64,000 bases of DNA, taken from Actinokineospora terrae. Lineage in GTDB: Bacteria; Actinomycetota; Actinomycetes; Mycobacteriales; Pseudonocardiaceae. The notes beneath the pieces are model-generated. The model worked only from the letters and a program-made list of their open reading frames with translations. It did no database searches and was not told the origin of the DNA. Positions 57,270-64,000 of this stretch are shown piece by piece. Made by a program: the position numbers and the translations under genes. The first letter of the stretch is position 1, and each line of letters opens with the position of its first letter. Where the stretch lies: NCBI RefSeq assembly GCF_900111175.1, contig NZ_FOGI01000016.1, positions 1 to 64,000 on the forward strand, in the 5' to 3' direction.

Positions 57270-58472
57270 ATGGCCTTCGACGTCGCGCGCATTCGCGGGT
57301 TGTTCCCCGCGCTGGGTGACGGCTGGGTCCACCTCGACTCGCCCGCGGGCATGCAGGTCCCCGAACAGGTGGCGACCGCGGTGTCGACGGCGTTGCGCGC
57401 GCCGGTGTCCGGTCCCGGCGGGGTTTTCCCCGCGTCGCAACGCGCGGAGGCGATCGTGGACGCCGCCCGGCGCGCGGTCGCGGACCTGGTGAACGCCGAC
57501 CCGGCCGGGGTCGTGCTCGGGCCGAACACCGCGGTGCTGCTCGCCAGGCTCGCCGAAGCGCTGGGCGACGGGTGGTTGATCGGCGACGAGGTCGTGCTGT
57601 CGCGCCTCGACCACCAGGCCAACACGGCGCCGTGGTTGCGCGTCGCCCAGCGCGCCGGGGCGACGGTGCGGTGGGCGGAGATCGACATCGAGACGTGCGA
57701 GCTGCCCGCGTGGCAGTACGAGAACCTGGTGTCGCACCGCACGAAGGTCGTCGCGGTGACCTCGGCCTCCGGCGCGGTCGGCACCCGGCCGGACCTCGGC
57801 AAGATCGCCGACCTCGCCCGCGCGCAGGACGCGGTGGTCGTGGTGGACGCCTCCGCGTCGGCGCCGTTCGTGCCGATCGACATGCAGGCCGCCGGGGTGG
57901 ACGTGGTGGCCGTGTCGGCGAGCGCGTGGGGTGGACCCGCCGTCGCCGCGCTCGCCTTCGCCGATCCCGCGATGCTCGACCGGCTCCCGGCCAGTTCACT
58001 CGACCCGCGCGCGTCCGGTCCGGAGCGCCTCGAACTCGGGCAGCACGCGTACCCGCTGCTCGCTGGTCTGGTGGCCTCGGTGGACTACCTCGCCGAACTC
58101 GACGACGCCGCCGCAGGCACCCGCCGCGAACGCCTGGTCACCTCGTTGAGCTCGGCCAAGTCCTACCAGGCCGGGCTGCTCTCCCGGCTCATCGGCGACC
58201 TGCGCGGGCTGCGCCACATCATGGTCATCGGCGACGCCATGCGCCGCGTCCCCACCCTCGCCTTCACCGTCGCCGACGTCAAAGCCCAGGACGCCGTCGT
58301 CCACCTCGCCGAACGCGGCATCTGCGCCTTCGCCGACGACACCCCCACCGGCGTATTCGCCACCCTCGGCGTGGGCGAGGTGGGCGGCGCCATCAGGGTC
58401 GGCCTCGCCCACTACACCAACACCGTCGAAGTGGACCAACTCGTCGAGGCCCTCGCCGAACTCAGGCCCTGA
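57270..58472 (+). CDS. cysteine desulfurase-like fold-type I PLP protein lacking the Schiff-base lysine
   Basis: 400-aa class V aminotransferase-like protein, corresponding to M. tuberculosis Rv3778c. The fold is recognised from VLGPNTAVLLARLAEALG, LSRLDHQANTAPWLRVAQRAG and VVVVDASASAPFVPIDMQAAGVD. At the position where SufS/Csd enzymes have S-G-H-K-x-x-G-P, this protein has SASAWGGP. Residue 219 is Ala (codon GCG, 57924-57926) and no Lys is nearby. The C-terminal small domain is complete (VPTLAFTV and GAIRVGLAHYTN). It may not form a normal internal aldimine, or it may have a binding or structural role. The start is ATG, leaderless-type. It converges on the QOR gene with a 5-bp gap. Confidence 0.85.
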   Translation: MAFDVARIRGLFPALGDGWVHLDSPAGMQVPEQVATAVSTALRAPVSGPGGVFPASQRAEAIVDAARRAVADLVNADPAGVVLGPNTAVLLARLAEALGDGWLIGDEVVLSRLDHQANTAPWLRVAQRAGATVRWAEIDIETCELPAWQYENLVSHRTKVVAVTSASGAVGTRPDLGKIADLARAQDAVVVVDASASAPFVPIDMQAAGVDVVAVSASAWGGPAVAALAFADPAMLDRLPASSLDPRASGPERLELGQHAYPLLAGLVASVDYLAELDDAAAGTRRERLVTSLSSAKSYQAGLLSRLIGDLRGLRHIMVIGDAMRRVPTLAFTVADVKAQDAVVHLAERGICAFADDTPTGVFATLGVGEVGGAIRVGLAHYTNTVEVDQLVEALAELRP

Positions 58473-58477
58473 CGGAA

Positions 58478-59446
58478 CTATTCCCGTTCGCTCACCGCGA
58501 GCACCAGCTTGCCGAAGACGCCGCCCTCGTCCAGCAGCCGATGGGCCTCGCCCGCCTCGGTGATCGGCAGGACCGCGTGCGTCACCGGGCGAACACTGCC
58601 CGCGGCGATCATCGGCCACACGTTCGCCACCACCTCGGACACGATGGCCGCCTTCTCCGCGACCGGGCGGTACCGCAGGCTCGTCGCCGACACCGTGGCG
58701 TTCTTGCGCAGCAGGACGCTCAGGTCGACCTCGCCGGTGGTGCCGCCCTGCATACCAATCACCACCAGCCGCCCGCCGCGGTTCAGTGCGGCGACGTTGC
58801 GGCGCAGGTACTTCGCGCCCATGTTGTCCAGGATGACGTCCGCGCGCACTTCGTCCTCGAACGTGCTCTCGCGGTAGTTCAGCGTGGTGTCGGCGCCCAG
58901 TTCGGCGCAGCGGTTGAGCCGTTCGGCCGAACCGGCGGTGACCGCGACGGTCGCGCCGAGGGCCTTGGCCACCTGGATGGCGTGCGTGCCGATGCCGCCT
59001 GCGCCGCCGTGCACCAGCAGGGTTTCGCCAGCGGTGAGCCTGCCGGTCTGGACCACGTTCGACCACACCGTGCACGCGACCTCGGGCAGACCGGCCGCGT
59101 CCACAAGGTCCACTCCGGACGGTACGGGGAGCAGTTGCCCGGCGGGAACCACGACCTGCTCGGCATAACCGCCGCCCGCGAGCAGCGCGCACACCCGGTC
59201 ACCCACCTGCCACCCGCTGGCACCGGCGCCGAGCGCGGCGACCACACCGGAGCACTCCAGTCCGGGCACCTCGGTCGTCCCCGGCGGCGGCGCGTACAAT
59301 CCCTTGCGCTGCAACAGGTCCGCCCGGTTGACCGCGGTGGCCGCCACCCGCACCAGCACCTCACCCGGGCCCGGTGCCGGATCCGGTACCTCGGTCCACC
59401 GCAACACCTCGGGGCCACCCGGTTCGCTGATCGTGATCGCGCGCAT
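58478..59446 (-). CDS. NAD(P)H quinone oxidoreductase (PIG3/QOR family, Rv3777-like)
   Basis: 322-aa zinc-free medium-chain dehydrogenase. Motifs: VNRADLLQRKGLYAPPPG, VPGLECSGVVAALG, GGYAEQVVVPAGQLLPVP and the NADPH-binding LVHGGAGGIGTHAIQVAKALG, then LDNMGAKYL and LVVIGMQGG. This is the TP53I3/PIG3 subgroup. It reduces quinones or reactive carbonyls with NADPH. The ATG at 59446 lies 6 nt after TACCGT on the minus strand (59453-59458), so it is leaderless-type. It lies next to the Rv3778c-like gene as in M. tuberculosis. Confidence 0.92.
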   Translation of the reverse strand: MRAITISEPGGPEVLRWTEVPDPAPGPGEVLVRVAATAVNRADLLQRKGLYAPPPGTTEVPGLECSGVVAALGAGASGWQVGDRVCALLAGGGYAEQVVVPAGQLLPVPSGVDLVDAAGLPEVACTVWSNVVQTGRLTAGETLLVHGGAGGIGTHAIQVAKALGATVAVTAGSAERLNRCAELGADTTLNYRESTFEDEVRADVILDNMGAKYLRRNVAALNRGGRLVVIGMQGGTTGEVDLSVLLRKNATVSATSLRYRPVAEKAAIVSEVVANVWPMIAAGSVRPVTHAVLPITEAGEAHRLLDEGGVFGKLVLAVSERE

Positions 59447-59604
59447 ACGACAACGGTATCCCGGCCGTCCGACGGTCACAGTCCAACCGGAACACTTGAC
59501 CGGCGGCGATTTGCGAGTAAGAGTCACGCTCGCCGGATTACGAGGGTCGGTCGGGGTTCCGTCATGAGCCGGCACTTTCCACCCCCACGAAGGGAAGTTT
59601 GCCC

Positions 59605-61149
59605 ATGTCGTCCCCCAGGACAACGGTCCGCGCGGGTGCGCTCCTGCTCGCCGCGTGCGCCGGGCTCGCGTTCGCGGCGGTGCCCGCATCTGCCCAGCAG
59701 CTGCCGGACGGTCCCGCGCTGGCGAAGAACCTGGCCAAGAAGGTCACCGCGAGCGGCATCAACCGGCACCTGATCGCCCTGCAGCGCATCGCCGACAAGA
59801 ACGGCGGCAACCGCGCCGCGGGCACGAAGGGCTACGACCAGAGCCTCGACTACGTCGCCGGGCTGCTGCGCACCGCGGGCTTCGAGGTCAGCACGCCCGC
59901 GTTCACCTACCCGGTGCAGATCACCGACGCCGCGTTCGCCAACGCGGGCGGCACCAAGGTCGACGCGTTCGCCATGCAGCTCTCGCCGCAGACCCCGGTC
60001 GGCGGGGTCACCGGCGCGCTGGTGGCCGTCCCGCAGGACGCCACTCCCGGCTGCGAGGCGACCGACTACACGGGCCTCGACGTCAAGGGCAAGGTCGCGC
60101 TGGTCCGCCGCGGCGCCTGCACCTTCAACCAGAAGCAGGCCAACGCGGCCGCCGCGGGCGCGATCGCGATCCTGGTCGCCAACAACGCCGACGGCCCGCT
60201 GCAGGGCGTGACCGTGGGTGAGGGCGCGACCATCCCGACCGGTGGCATCAGCAAGGCCGACGGCGACACCCTGTTCGGCAAGAACGGTGTGTCGACCACC
60301 GTCGACCTGCGCTTCCACACCGAGGACAAGCCGTCCCGGAACCTGATCGCCGAGACCAAGACCGGCCGCAAGAACAACGTGGTCATGGTCGGCTCCCACC
60401 TCGACAGCGTCGACGAGGGCCCCGGCATCAACGACAACGGCTCCGGTAGCGCCGCGCTGCTGGAGACCGCGCTGCAGCTGGGTGCCTCGCCCAAGGTCAG
60501 CAACGCCGTGCGCTTCGCGTGGTGGGGCGCCGAGGAGCTGGGCCTGGTCGGTTCGACCAAGTACGTCCAGTCGCTGAGCTTCGACCAGCAGCTCGACATC
60601 GCGCTGTACCTGAACTTCGACATGATCGCGTCGCCGAACTCGGGCTACTTCGTCTACGACGGTGACAACTCCGACGGCGTCGGCGCAGGCGAGGGCCCGT
60701 ACGGCTCCACCCAGATCGAGGCCGCTCTCGCGGGCTTCCTGAACGAGACCGGCACCCCCACCGAGGGCACCGACTTCGACGGTCGTTCCGACTACGGTGA
60801 GTTCATCGCCAACGGCATCCCGGCCGGTGGCATCTTCACCGGCGCCGAGGGCGTCAAGACCGCAGCGCAGGCCGAGAAGTGGGGCGGCCAGGCTGGCGTC
60901 GCCTACGACAAGTGCTACCACTCGAAGTGCGACAACCTCGGCAACATCGACCGCGTCGCCCTCGACCGCAACGCCGACGCGATCGCCTGGGTGACCGCGA
61001 CGTACGCGATCAGCACCGAGGACATCAACGGCGTCCCGCCGAAGAACAACGTCGCGAAGGCCGCCAAGGCCGCCGCCCGCAAGTCCCTCATCGCGGGTCA
61101 GGCCAAGAAGGGCAAGGCAGCAAAGGCGTCACACGCCGCTGTTCGGTAG
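59605..61149 (+). CDS. secreted M28-family aminopeptidase with PA domain (copy 1)
   Basis: 514-aa exported zinc metallopeptidase. A signal peptide (AGALLLAACAGLAFAAVPASA) is cleaved near residue 32. A PA-type insert lies at ~130-225 (GCEATDYTGLDVKGKVALVRRGACTF). M28 zinc ligands are seen in VGSHLDSVDEGPGINDNGSG (His, Asp), WWGAEELGLVGS (Glu pair), NFDMIASPN (Asp) and CYHSKCDN (His). The tail is Lys/Ala-rich. ATG at 59605 follows AAGGGA by 9 nt; an in-frame TTG two codons earlier is less likely. It is ended by a perfect terminator and followed by a paralogue with the same organisation. Confidence 0.93.
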   Translation: MSSPRTTVRAGALLLAACAGLAFAAVPASAQQLPDGPALAKNLAKKVTASGINRHLIALQRIADKNGGNRAAGTKGYDQSLDYVAGLLRTAGFEVSTPAFTYPVQITDAAFANAGGTKVDAFAMQLSPQTPVGGVTGALVAVPQDATPGCEATDYTGLDVKGKVALVRRGACTFNQKQANAAAAGAIAILVANNADGPLQGVTVGEGATIPTGGISKADGDTLFGKNGVSTTVDLRFHTEDKPSRNLIAETKTGRKNNVVMVGSHLDSVDEGPGINDNGSGSAALLETALQLGASPKVSNAVRFAWWGAEELGLVGSTKYVQSLSFDQQLDIALYLNFDMIASPNSGYFVYDGDNSDGVGAGEGPYGSTQIEAALAGFLNETGTPTEGTDFDGRSDYGEFIANGIPAGGIFTGAEGVKTAAQAEKWGGQAGVAYDKCYHSKCDNLGNIDRVALDRNADAIAWVTATYAISTEDINGVPPKNNVAKAAKAAARKSLIAGQAKKGKAAKASHAAVR

Positions 61150-61190
61150 AAATCGTTATCTGCCGGGACTGCTGCATTAGGAGTAACGGG

Positions 61191-61222
61191 AGGCCCCGTG
61201 GCGACTACGCCACGGGGCCTTT
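61191..61222 (+). terminator. terminator of M28 copy 1
   Basis: A perfect 13-bp stem (61191-61203 with 61208-61220) and ACTA loop are followed by TTCC. It begins 41 bp after the stop codon. Confidence 0.85.
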
Positions 61223-61386
61223 CCGCAGTAGTGGGACGATCGGTACCCGAAGGCAGGCCAACTTGGCAATGAACACCCCTTGACCAGGGTGCTCCTCCGG
61301 GCGAGGGTGAGCCCACGCCGGAACACGGACCGCGTCGGGGCGGTCACGGTTCGCGGCCGCACCTACCCGTGAACGAGGGGACCTGC

Positions 61387-62961
61387 ATGCGCAAGAGTCA
61401 GACGCTACGGGTCGGAGCCGCCATCCTCGCGGCCACCGGCGCGTTGGCGTTCACCACCATCCCGTCCTCGGCGGCGCCGTCCGCGGCCGCCGAACTCCCC
61501 GACGGACCCGCGCTCGCGCGGAACCTCGCGAAGAAGGTGACCGGGGCGGGGGTCAACCGGCACCTGATCGCCCTGCAGCGCATCGCCGACAAGAACGGTG
61601 GCAACCGCGCGGCGGGCACTCCCGGTCACCGGCAGTCCGCCGAGTACGTGGAGTCGCAGCTCGTCGCCGCGGGCTTCGACGTCACCCGGCACGAGTTCCC
61701 GTTCACCTTCACCCAGACCCTGGCCGAGAAGCTGACCGTGGCCGGTGCCGCGGTGCCGATCTCGATCATGACCTACAGCCTGTCGACGCCGACCGGTGGC
61801 ATCACCGCGCCGCTGGCCGTCGTCCCGGTCGACGCGACCCCCGGCTGCGAGGTCAGCGACTTCGTCGGGGTCACCGGCAAGATCGCGCTGATCCAGCGCG
61901 GCGCCTGCCCGTTCGCCGACAAGCAGGCCAACGCGTTCGCCGCAGGCGCGGTCGGCGCGATCATCTACAACAACGTCGACGGTGGGCTCGCGGGCACGCT
62001 GAGCGACCCGGCCAACGCGAAGCTGCCCACCGGTGGCGTCAGCAAGGCCGACGGTGAGCGGCTGGCCGCCTCCTCCAACGGTGCCTCGGTGACCCTGGAG
62101 CTGCGCGCGCTGCGCGAGGACCGCACCACGTACAACGTGATCGCGCAGACCAAGACCGGTCGCAAGAACAACGTCGTGTTCGCGGGCGCGCACCTCGACA
62201 GCGTCGTCGCGGGCCCCGGCATCAACGACAACGGTTCCGGCAGCGCGGGTCTGCTGGAGACCGCCATCCAGCTCGGCGGCTCGCCGAAGGTCAACAACGC
62301 GGTCCGCTTCGCCTGGTGGAGCGCCGAGGAGCTCGGCCTGGTCGGCTCGAAGAAGTACGTGCAGTCGCTGACCTTCGAGCAGCAGCTCGACATCGCGCTG
62401 TACCTCAACTTCGACATGATCGCCTCGCCGAACACCGGCTACTTCGTCTACGACGGCGACAACTCCGACGGTGTCGGCGCCGGTGAGGGCCCGTACGGCT
62501 CGGCCCAGATCGAGGCGGCGTTCCACTCGTTCCTCAACACCACCGGTACCCCGACCGAGGGCACCGACTTCACCGGTCGCTCGGACTACGGCGAGTTCAT
62601 CGCCAACGGCATCCCGGCCGGTGGCCTGTTCACCGGCGCCGAGCAGCTCAAGACCCAGGCGCAGGCCGACAAGTGGGGCGGCGTCGCCGGTGTCGCCTAC
62701 GACAAGAACTACCACGGCAAGGGCGACAACCTCGGCAACATCGACCGCGTCGCGCTCGACCGCAACTCCGACGCCATCGCCTGGGTGACCGCGTCCTACG
62801 CGATCAGCACCGAGGACATCAACGGCGTCCCGCCGCGCGCTGCCCGTGCGCAGGCCCGCGTCGCCGCCAAGTCCAAGGCGCGCGCCCAGCTCGTGCACGA
62901 GGACGAGGTGGCCGAGGCCCACGGGGCGGGCTGCATCCACGTGAACGAGCTCGCCATCTGA
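61387..62961 (+). CDS. secreted M28-family aminopeptidase with PA domain (copy 2)
   Basis: 524-aa exported zinc peptidase, a tandem paralogue of the preceding gene. The signal peptide is VGAAILAATGALAFTTIPSSA. The PA domain contains GCEVSDFVGVTGKIALIQRGAC. Zinc-site motifs are AGAHLDSVVAGPGINDNGSG, WWSAEELGLVGS, NFDMIASPN and NYHGKGDN. Compared with copy 1, the two cysteines around the last His (CYHSKC) are replaced by N and G, so one predicted disulfide is lost. The ATG at 61387 follows GAGGGGA by 6 nt. The C-terminal tail (HEDEVAEAHGAGCIHVNE) differs entirely from copy 1. It ends in its own strong terminator. Confidence 0.93.
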   Translation: MRKSQTLRVGAAILAATGALAFTTIPSSAAPSAAAELPDGPALARNLAKKVTGAGVNRHLIALQRIADKNGGNRAAGTPGHRQSAEYVESQLVAAGFDVTRHEFPFTFTQTLAEKLTVAGAAVPISIMTYSLSTPTGGITAPLAVVPVDATPGCEVSDFVGVTGKIALIQRGACPFADKQANAFAAGAVGAIIYNNVDGGLAGTLSDPANAKLPTGGVSKADGERLAASSNGASVTLELRALREDRTTYNVIAQTKTGRKNNVVFAGAHLDSVVAGPGINDNGSGSAGLLETAIQLGGSPKVNNAVRFAWWSAEELGLVGSKKYVQSLTFEQQLDIALYLNFDMIASPNTGYFVYDGDNSDGVGAGEGPYGSAQIEAAFHSFLNTTGTPTEGTDFTGRSDYGEFIANGIPAGGLFTGAEQLKTQAQADKWGGVAGVAYDKNYHGKGDNLGNIDRVALDRNSDAIAWVTASYAISTEDINGVPPRAARAQARVAAKSKARAQLVHEDEVAEAHGAGCIHVNELAI

Positions 62962-62977
62962 TCCACGCACTGACGAT

Positions 62978-63009
62978 GAAGGGCCCCGCCACCCGGCGGG
63001 GCCCTTCTT
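62978..63009 (+). terminator. terminator of M28 copy 2
   Basis: A perfect 13-bp stem (62978-62990 with 62995-63007) and ACCC loop are followed by TTGTGTT. It lies 16 bp after the stop codon and 18 bp before the stop codon of the converging membrane gene. Confidence 0.85.
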
Positions 63010-63024
63010 GTGTTCCCGGCAGTC

Positions 63025-64000
63025 TCAGGCGGGGATCGCGAACTGCTCGGTCGCCGGTTCCCGTTCCGGTTCCTCCGGTTCGCCGCGCCGCGTCGGCAGC
63101 AGGCTGATCGCGGCGAACGCGGCGGCCAGCAGGGTCGCGAACAACGCGATCACCTGGTGCTTGACGCCCTCGATGCCCTCGGCCAGCCCGGCAAGCGGCA
63201 CCTGGCCGATCCCGACCAGCAGCAGGAACAGCACGACGACACCGAGGTCGCGGCGGTCGCGGCGCAGCGCCCGGACGCCCATCCAGCCGACCAGCAGCCA
63301 CAGCGGCACCGCGGCGAACAGCCCGGCCGGGGCGAGCAGCCCGGTGATCCCGGACAGCACCGGCACCCGGTACTCCTTGGCCTTGTCCGGCTGGCCCGCG
63401 CCGAGGGCGAAGTTGCCCATGTTCTCCGGTCGCCCGGTCAGCATGTCGGAGGCGGCCTGGTCGAGGATCTGCGCGGTGCGGACCGGGTGCGAGAGGTAGT
63501 AGTCGATGATGTTCTCGTTGCTGATCCTGCTCTGGTACCTCGGGTAGTCCGGGTCGGTGTGCGCGGGCTTCTGGCTCCACCACGTGGTGCCGATGTATTG
63601 CGCGAAATGCGGCGGCAGGCCGAGGTCGGCGAGATCGCGCTGGGTGTCGTGCTTGCCGTCGACAATGCTGTTGAAGATCGCGTGGTAGGCGTTGATCTCC
63701 CGGTATTCCTCGTTGGCGAAGTCACCGGTGCTCTGCAGCGCGTAGGTCCCCGCGACCAGGCCCACGGCGACCACCCCGGGCACCACCCACCGCGCGCGGC
63801 GCTTGTCGAGCAACGCCAGCACCAGCAGCGCCACCAGCAGCAGCGGCAACACCATCAACGTCTGCGACTTCGCGTTGACCGCGAGGACCCCGCCCGCGAC
63901 CACGACACCGCCGCCGAACCACCTGGTGAGGCCGTCGCGGCGCAGCAGGAGCAGGCCGCCGCAGGCCAGCAGCAGCCCGGCGAAGGCAGCGCCCTCACTG
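63025..64000 (-). CDS. membrane glycosyltransferase, WsfD-like GT-C protein (5' end outside window)
   Basis: The C-terminal ~324 codons of a polytopic protein; the reading frame is open to the right edge, so the N-terminus is missing. Visible are helices (TLMVLPLLLVALLVLALL, WVVPGVVAVGLVAGTYAL), then an extracytoplasmic loop with NAYHAIFNSIVDGKHDTQRD and LGLPPHFAQYIGTTWW. Three further helices and an acidic cytoplasmic tail (EEPEREPATEQF) follow. The loop pattern NxYHAIFxxI...DLxxLGL resembles WsfD-type glycan biosynthesis hexose transferases. The GT-C catalytic acidic motif would lie upstream, outside the window. Confidence 0.65.
   Translation of the reverse strand, partial: SEGAAFAGLLLACGGLLLLRRDGLTRWFGGGVVVAGGVLAVNAKSQTLMVLPLLLVALLVLALLDKRRARWVVPGVVAVGLVAGTYALQSTGDFANEEYREINAYHAIFNSIVDGKHDTQRDLADLGLPPHFAQYIGTTWWSQKPAHTDPDYPRYQSRISNENIIDYYLSHPVRTAQILDQAASDMLTGRPENMGNFALGAGQPDKAKEYRVPVLSGITGLLAPAGLFAAVPLWLLVGWMGVRALRRDRRDLGVVVLFLLLVGIGQVPLAGLAEGIEGVKHQVIALFATLLAAAFAAISLLPTRRGEPEEPEREPATEQFAIPA

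Overview
This is a very high-GC actinobacterial window without rRNA, tRNA or CRISPR. It holds a near-complete set of arabinogalactan genes: UDP-galactofuranose mutase, GlfT1, two GlfT2-type galactofuranosyltransferases, the Wzm/Wzt galactan exporter, DprE1/DprE2, a UbiA phosphoribosyltransferase with its PAP2 phosphatase, and GtrA. Many neighbours correspond to genes of the Mycobacterium tuberculosis Rv3777-Rv3836 region (QOR, PLP enzyme, Bpa, HAD, serS, Rv3835/Rv3836-like), in shuffled order. No mycolate gene is seen. Together this suggests the order Pseudonocardiales (an Actinokineospora/Saccharothrix-like organism). That placement is inference.

Layout. 1-13.8 kb is an accessory, toxin-like region: a minus-strand SCP1.201-type deaminase, a ~2000-aa secreted protein with six LamG-type repeats, a ~1950-aa RHS protein with a variable C-terminal tip, and an overlapping candidate immunity gene. 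13.8-19 kb carries a zincin, a septum-formation-family membrane protein, a three-gene DUF1190-like/GspS-like/DUF350 module, and serS. 19.5-31.8 kb is an envelope-glycan region: acyltransferase 3, LhgO, a GT-C arabinosyltransferase-like protein, an aminotransferase/oxidoreductase/LpxA-like trio, a WecB-type epimerase, two GT2 enzymes, a flippase and a DUF2304 protein. 32-41.8 kb holds the GlfT2 pair, a cold-shock protein, HAD and LLM enzymes, glf, PAP2 and ubiA. 42-51.5 kb holds a SARP-type regulator, dprE2-dprE1, gtrA, glfT1 and wzt/wzm. 51.6-56.2 kb is a nonulosonic (sialic-like) acid locus: neuB, neuC, neuA and a possible GT29-like transferase. 56.7-63 kb holds bpa, a PLP enzyme lacking its lysine, a quinone oxidoreductase and two tandem M28 peptidases. 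The right edge cuts a membrane glycosyltransferase.

Non-coding content is unusual. Two ~144-bp elements with 26-bp terminal inverted repeats (41839-41981 and 53970-54114) are inverted copies of one another and carry compensatory base changes. A second family of four ~110-130-bp repeats (19251-19360, 26665-26774, 54252-54380, 56284-56412) sits in the four longest convergent gene gaps. Each copy has a DnaA-box-like TCCACA motif followed at fixed spacing by CGATA-N3-T. Many genes appear to start leaderless, with a TANNNT box 6-8 nt upstream of GTG or ATG.

Other points of note: DprE1 has Thr at the position of the benzothiazinone-target cysteine, and an LpxA-like acyltransferase occurs with 3-amino-sugar enzymes in an apparently monoderm organism.
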